Positions 5,730 to 9,286 of a stretch of DNA of 9,286 bases are shown here, one piece after another. The stretch comes from Streptosporangiaceae bacterium (GTDB taxonomy: Bacteria > Actinomycetota > Actinomycetes > Streptosporangiales > Streptosporangiaceae). The number at the start of each line of letters is the position of its first letter. Position 1 is the first letter of the stretch. Under the pieces are notes generated by a model. The model saw only the letters and a program-made list of their open reading frames with translations. It was not told the DNA's origin and ran no database searches. Both the position numbers and the translations under genes were made by a program. The stretch spans positions 1-9,286 of the forward strand of contig JASHTT010000200.1 of assembly GCA_030040415.1 (NCBI GenBank). The letters run 5' to 3'.

Positions 5730-7280
5730 TTATGACGCCTTCGATGCTGACTCAGTTGGAGCCATTCGCCAAGAGCTAGCGCGAGGCCGCCAGCCGGGGA
5801 GCCGCCGCGCGCCAGCTGCGACGCCGAACGCGATGACCACCTGCACGGACAGCTCGGTGATGAATCCGGTGCGGATGCCGACGCCGTCGCCGGCCATGGA
5901 CAGGAACATGCTGCCGAGCGTGGCCACCCCCAGCGCTAGCGCGGTCTGCTGGGTGGTGGTCAGCACGCCGCTGCCTGCCCCGGCGGAGGCCGGCGGCACG
6001 TCAGACAGCACCACGCCGAACAGTGGGCTCATCACCAGGCCCTGGCCGAAGCCGGCCACCACCAGGCCGGGAATCAGCGCCGCCACGGACAGGTCCGGCC
6101 AGCCGAGGTAGACGGTGACGCCGACGATGACCAGCCCAACAGCCTGCAGCAGCCCGCCCGCGGCGAGCACCTTGGTGCCGAACCTGGCGAGCAGCCTGGA
6201 GGTGGACAGCGACGCCACGAGGAACGCGCCGCCCATCGGCACCAGCGCAGCACCGGCCGTGAGCGCGCTGTCATGCAGGCCCTGCTGGGCGAGCAGCGCG
6301 TAGCAGAACATGAACGCGCCGAACCCGGCGAAGAACGGCAGCGCCAGCACCAGACCGCGTCGCATGCTCGCGTGCTGAAGCAACGAAGGGGGAACGAGTG
6401 GCGTCCGGCCGGCTCGCTCCGATCGGAGCTCCACAACGGCGCACCCGGCAGCCAGCAGGGGGGAGACAGCCAGCAGCGCGATCGTCCAGGCTGGCCAGCC
6501 CAGTGACTGGCCTTCGGTCAGCGGGATGAGCACGGCAAGCACGGTCAGGCCGAGAAGCACGGTGCCTGGCACGTCCACCGGCGCCGGGTTGCCGTGCCGG
6601 GTGTCCGGCACGTAGCGGCTCGCCAGCACCAGCCCGGCGATCCCGATCGGCACGTTGACAAGGAAGATCGGCCGCCAGCCGAGCCCGTCGATGTTCGCGG
6701 ACACGAGCAGCCCGCCGAGCAGCTGGCCGAGCACGGCGGCAATGCCGCCCGTCGCACCGAACCGGCCGAGCGCCTGGGCACGCCGTTCGCCTGTCGTTGC
6801 TGCCTGGATGGTCGCCAGCACCTGCGGCACCATCATGGCCGCGGATGCACCCTGGGCGATCCGGCAGATCACCAGCACCAGCGCGGTCGGCGCCAGGCCG
6901 CACGCCAGCGAGGTGAGCGTGAAGGCCGCGATGCCGCACATAAACAGCCGCTTGCGGCCGATGCTGTCGCCGAGCCGCCCGCCGAGCACCAGCAGCAGCG
7001 CATAGGCGGTGGCGTAGCCGGACACGACGAGTTCGAGCAGCGACCTGCTCGCGTGCAGGTCCGCGTCGATGGTGGGCAGAGCGACGTTAACGATGAAGAA
7101 GTCGACCATGGCCAGCAGCACGCCGACGAGGACGACCGTGAGGCCGGTCCCGGTCAGCTCTGCCTGCGCATGCGCGGCAGGCACACTGGCGATCCGGGCT
7201 CGGCCCGCCGCCTGGTCCAGCGTCGCGACGGCGACGGCGGTATTCGGCTGGGCAGGCCCAATGTTTGGTGAGGATGGCAT
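5730..7280 (-). CDS. MFS drug exporter, DHA2 (14-helix, EmrB/QacA) family
   Basis: A 516-residue inner-membrane proton-driven exporter. Family motifs are clear: DFFIVNVALPTI in helix 1 (60-71, motif D1), GGRLGDSIGRKRLF (100-113, motif A, loop 2-3), ICRIAQGASAAMMVPQ (138-153, motif B with Arg140) and GATGGIAAVLGQLLGG (175-190, motif C, the antiporter signature of helix 5). Hydrophobic stretches from about 45 to 490 fit 14 helices, the DHA2 count. The first 44 residues are polar/Ala-rich and may be over-called. The ATG at 7278-7280 has no good ribosome binding site, and a later GTG (Val33) is possible. It is divergent from the MmyB-type regulator and has a near-consensus promoter carrying a palindrome, so it is probably controlled by that regulator. 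The exported compound is unknown. Confidence 0.93.
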   Translation of the reverse strand: MPSSPNIGPAQPNTAVAVATLDQAAGRARIASVPAAHAQAELTGTGLTVVLVGVLLAMVDFFIVNVALPTIDADLHASRSLLELVVSGYATAYALLLVLGGRLGDSIGRKRLFMCGIAAFTLTSLACGLAPTALVLVICRIAQGASAAMMVPQVLATIQAATTGERRAQALGRFGATGGIAAVLGQLLGGLLVSANIDGLGWRPIFLVNVPIGIAGLVLASRYVPDTRHGNPAPVDVPGTVLLGLTVLAVLIPLTEGQSLGWPAWTIALLAVSPLLAAGCAVVELRSERAGRTPLVPPSLLQHASMRRGLVLALPFFAGFGAFMFCYALLAQQGLHDSALTAGAALVPMGGAFLVASLSTSRLLARFGTKVLAAGGLLQAVGLVIVGVTVYLGWPDLSVAALIPGLVVAGFGQGLVMSPLFGVVLSDVPPASAGAGSGVLTTTQQTALALGVATLGSMFLSMAGDGVGIRTGFITELSVQVVIAFGVAAGARRLPGWRPRASSWRMAPTESASKAS

Positions 7281-7302
7281 GCAACCAGCGTGCCGGAAAA
7301 AC

Positions 7303-7331
7303 TTAGCCAGGTACTAGAGCCCATTTATACT
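7303..7331 (+). promoter_or_regulatory. Possible promoter of the MmyB-type regulator
   Basis: On the plus strand, TATACT (7326-7331) matches the -10 consensus at five of six positions. A weak -35, TTAGCC (7303-7308, three of six), lies 17 bases upstream. Transcription would start near 7338, giving a leader of about 45 bases. The central palindrome would overlap this -10 box and the start site too. Confidence 0.35.
7308..7317. promoter_or_regulatory. Operator-like site CAGGTACTAG (imperfect copy)
   Basis: Matches the central operator core CTGGTACCAG at 8 of 10 positions and lies exactly 22 bp from it. It falls at the predicted transcription start of the exporter gene. Taken alone it is weak; the spacing and the resemblance together give it some support. 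Confidence 0.35.
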
Positions 7332-7352
7332 GGTACCAGTACTACCTGGCAA
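7324..7352 (-). promoter_or_regulatory. Sigma-70-type promoter of the MFS exporter
   Basis: On the minus strand, -35 TTGCCA (complement of 7347-7352) and -10 TATAAA (complement of 7324-7329) each match consensus at five of six positions and are separated by exactly 17 bases. Transcription would start near 7317, leaving a leader of about 37 bases before the exporter ATG. The palindrome TACTGGTACCAGTA fills most of the spacer and overlaps the -10 box. Confidence 0.7.
7328..7341. promoter_or_regulatory. Central operator palindrome TACTGGTACCAGTA
   Basis: A perfect 14-bp palindrome centred between the divergent exporter and regulator genes. It sits inside the 17-bp spacer of the exporter promoter and overlaps the possible regulator -10 box, the classic position for steric repression of both. 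The adjacent MmyB-family protein is the natural candidate binder; this is inferred from position and symmetry only. Confidence 0.65.
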
Positions 7353-7373
7353 CAGCACCAGAGGTAAGGCATA

Positions 7374-7383
7374 CTGGTACCCA
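7374..7383. promoter_or_regulatory. Operator-like site CTGGTACCCA at the regulator start codon
   Basis: Matches the central core at 8 of 10 positions; with the two preceding bases, TACTGGTACC is an unbroken 10-base identity. It lies 44 bp from the central core and ends on the A of the regulator ATG. It could serve autoregulation by roadblock or looping. Confidence 0.4.
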
Positions 7384-8309
7384 TGAGCGAGCAGACCCTG
7401 GTTACCGTACCTGCCGCGGACCGGCGAGTCGAGTCGATTTCACCCGTCGCCGGGCCGCTCGCGGCCTCGGTGCGGCGGCGCGAGCTAGGCGACTTCCTGC
7501 GCAGCAGGCGGGAGCGGATAGTGCCGGAGGAAGTCGGGCTGCCGCCCGCACCGCGGCGCCGGACTCCGGGATTGCGCCGGGAAGAGGTCGCGACCCTGGC
7601 CGGGGTGGGGGTCACCTGGTACACCTGGCTCGAGCAGGGCCGGGACATCAACGCCTCGTCGCAGGTGCTCGACGCCGTGGCGCGCACCCTGCTGCTCGAC
7701 CCGCACGAGCGCGAGCACCTGTTCCGGCTGGCCGACGCCCCGGACGGCAACGGCGCAGCCGACTGCACGTCGGTGCCGCCCACCGCGCAGCTGCTGCTCG
7801 ACCAGCTCGAGCCGTTCCCCGCCTGCATAAGGAACGCGCGCCATGACATCCTCGGCTACAACGCGGCGTTCGACCGCCTGATGGGCCCCCTCGCCGACGT
7901 CCCGTTCGAAGACCGGAACTCGCTGTGGCGGATGTTCACCGTGCCGAGCTGCCGCGCCGCGACCCTGGACTGGGAGGAGGGCACCCGGCGCATGGTCGCC
8001 GAGTACCGCGCCGCGATGGCCGAGCACGTCGCCGAGCCCGCGTGGAAGTGCCTCGTCTCGAGGCTTCTCAAGGCCTCCCCGGAGTTCGCCGAGCTGTGGG
8101 AGCGGCACGAGGTGGCGCAGCCGGAGAACCTCACCAAGCGGTTCCTGCACCCCGAGGTCGGCCTGCTCAAGCTGAACTACACCCACCTGTGGCTCGGCCA
8201 GCGGCTCGGCACCAGGATGACGGTCTACACCCCGGCCGACGGGCAGTCGGAAGAGCGGCTGACCGAGTTGCGCAGGCGCGGAGAGCAAGCGACACTGGCC
8301 CGGCCGTAG
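7383..8309 (+). CDS. XRE-type transcriptional regulator with MmyB-like ligand-binding domain
   Basis: A 308-residue one-component regulator. After a variable N-terminus of about 33 residues comes a helix-turn-helix domain (about 34-117): LGDFLRSRRERI and TPGLRREEVATLAGVGVTWY leading to WLEQGRDINASSQVL. This order, with the conserved GLRREEVA...W(Y/L)EQGR stretch, is typical of MmyB-family regulators. The C-terminal domain (about 136-284) fits the MmyB ligand-binding fold, a PAS-like pocket reported to bind fatty acids: FPACIRNARHDILGYNAAF, then LHPEVGLLKLNYTHLWL and RMTVYTPADG. The ATG at 7383 has only weak ribosome-binding matches (AAGG 13 bases upstream). An operator-like site overlaps it, which suggests autoregulation. 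An F420-type oxidoreductase gene follows after 36 bases, probably in one operon, and an MFS exporter diverges. The ligand is unknown. Confidence 0.9.
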   Translation: MSEQTLVTVPAADRRVESISPVAGPLAASVRRRELGDFLRSRRERIVPEEVGLPPAPRRRTPGLRREEVATLAGVGVTWYTWLEQGRDINASSQVLDAVARTLLLDPHEREHLFRLADAPDGNGAADCTSVPPTAQLLLDQLEPFPACIRNARHDILGYNAAFDRLMGPLADVPFEDRNSLWRMFTVPSCRAATLDWEEGTRRMVAEYRAAMAEHVAEPAWKCLVSRLLKASPEFAELWERHEVAQPENLTKRFLHPEVGLLKLNYTHLWLGQRLGTRMTVYTPADGQSEERLTELRRRGEQATLARP

Positions 8310-8345
8310 ACTCTCGGCACCTGATCCTGCGGCGGAGGGATGCAG

Positions 8346-9286
8346 ATGCGAGCACAGGCGCGCTGGGGGATGACGCTTCCACTGCACGGCGTGCCGCTCG
8401 CTGACCAGCGGGACCTGGTCGCGCGGCTGCCCGACCTCGGTTACACAGACGCGTGGTCGTCGGAGCTGAACGGGGTGGACGCGTTCAGCCCGCTCGTGCT
8501 CGCCGCCCAGTGGGCCCCGCAGCTCCGGCTGGGGACGGCGATCGTCAGCGTTTACACCCGAGCCCCGGTCGCCCTCGCGGTCAGCGCGGCGGCGCTGGCT
8601 GACCTCGCGCCTGGCCGGTTCGTCATGGGCATCGGCACGTCGTCGAAGGTCGCGGTCGAGCAGTGGAACGGGATCCCGTTCGACAAGCCGTACCAGCGGT
8701 CCAGGGACATGCTCGCGTTCCTGCGCGAGGCGCTGGCAGGCGGCAAGGTGAGCCGGCAGTACGAGACGTTCTCGGTAGACGGGTTCCGGCTGGACCCGGC
8801 GCCGGCCACTCCCCCGGCGCTGGCACTGGCGGCGCTGCGACCCGGCATGGTGCGGCTCGCCGCGGCGCAGGCCGGCATCGCGATCACCAACTGGCTCGCG
8901 CCCCCAGACGTGCCCAAGGTGCGCGCGGTAGCCGGTGACGACTGCGAACTGGTCGCCCGCGTCTTCGTCGTGCCGACCGCCGACGCGGAGACGGCCAGGG
9001 CGATCGGCCGCCGGGTCCTGGCGGCTTACCTGACCGTGCCCGTGTACGCGGCGTTCCACCAGTGGCTCGGCCGGGGCGAGGTAATCGATCCGATGCTGAC
9101 GGCATGGCAATCCGGCGACCGTCGTGGCGCGCTGGCCGCCATCCCCGACTCGCTAGTAGACGAGCTCGTCGTGCACGGCCCGGCGCAGGCGTGCCGCGAC
9201 CGGGTGGCTGAGTACCACGCAACCGGGCTGGACACTCCGGTGATCGCCGTCTTGCCGACGCCCGGCATCGACCTGGCCGACACGCT
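8346..9286 (+). CDS. LLM class F420-dependent oxidoreductase (3' end cut by window)
   Basis: The first 313 codons, with no stop, run off the right edge. It is a luciferase-like monooxygenase superfamily TIM barrel, expected to carry out redox chemistry with coenzyme F420 (or FMN) in the cytosol. Visible family features are WGMTLPLHG at the first strand (7-15), LGYTDAWSSEL (31-41), RLGTAIVSVYTRAPVALA (61-78), LAPGRFVMGIGTSS (87-100, the typical LaPGRfxlGlG strand) and the C-terminal HGPAQACRDRVAEYHATGLDTPVI (277-300). The pattern is close to the Rv3093c-type F420 oxidoreductases, from memory. At this length it should be nearly complete. ATG 8346 is preferred over ATG 8340: GGAGGG (8334-8339) lies six bases before 8346 but abuts 8340. 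It follows the regulator by 36 bases with no terminator, so the two are probably co-transcribed. The substrate is unknown. Confidence 0.9.
   Translation, partial: MRAQARWGMTLPLHGVPLADQRDLVARLPDLGYTDAWSSELNGVDAFSPLVLAAQWAPQLRLGTAIVSVYTRAPVALAVSAAALADLAPGRFVMGIGTSSKVAVEQWNGIPFDKPYQRSRDMLAFLREALAGGKVSRQYETFSVDGFRLDPAPATPPALALAALRPGMVRLAAAQAGIAITNWLAPPDVPKVRAVAGDDCELVARVFVVPTADAETARAIGRRVLAAYLTVPVYAAFHQWLGRGEVIDPMLTAWQSGDRRGALAAIPDSLVDELVVHGPAQACRDRVAEYHATGLDTPVIAVLPTPGIDLADT

Noticed and set aside
7485..9110. A 541-codon minus-strand open frame spanning regulator and oxidoreductase
   Set aside because: It covers two recognisable plus-strand genes and the gap between them, is rich in Arg, His and Gln, and shows no domain.

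Overview
The window is high-GC DNA whose genes point to an actinomycete: GC-biased third positions, GTG as a likely start codon, a GCS2-family ligase of the long actinobacterial type, an MmyB-type XRE regulator and a coenzyme F420-type luciferase-like oxidoreductase. The genus cannot be fixed from the sequence. I see no rRNA, tRNA, CRISPR array, transposase or phage gene. It looks like ordinary chromosomal gene order with several well-formed regulatory structures between the genes.

Left part (1-3098): the minus strand carries, in transcription order, a GCS2 family carboxylate-amine ligase (2740 to 1262), an aquaporin (991 to 140), and what looks like the first 26 codons of an MFS transporter running off the left edge (80 to 1). 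Three copies of an 18-bp tandem repeat lie directly behind the ligase stop codon. The ligase is divergent from a PHP-type metallohydrolase (3099-4331, plus strand). The 358-bp gap between them contains an AT-rich island with two perfect short palindromes.

Middle (4332-5713): the metallohydrolase converges on a secreted BNR/sortilin-like beta-propeller protein (minus strand, 5674 to 4556). Almost exactly midway between their stop codons is a perfect 17-bp stem with a 10-nt loop, most likely a bidirectional terminator.

Right part (5692-9286): a DHA2-type drug exporter (minus, 7280 to 5730) is divergent from an MmyB-family regulator (plus, 7383-8309). Behind the regulator comes an F420-dependent LLM oxidoreductase (plus, from 8346), cut by the window end. 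The roughly 100-bp divergent region holds a near-consensus sigma-70 promoter for the exporter. Its 17-bp spacer carries the perfect palindrome TACTGGTACCAGTA, and related 10-mers lie 22 bp to one side and 44 bp to the other. The simplest reading is a ligand-responsive repressor controlling itself, an exporter and an oxidoreductase. The beta-propeller gene may be co-transcribed behind the exporter, through a 12-bp hairpin next to its ribosome binding site.

Nothing here is clearly a new biological system. The best leads are the regulator/exporter operator region, the convergent-gene hairpin and an aquaporin with an altered selectivity-filter residue.
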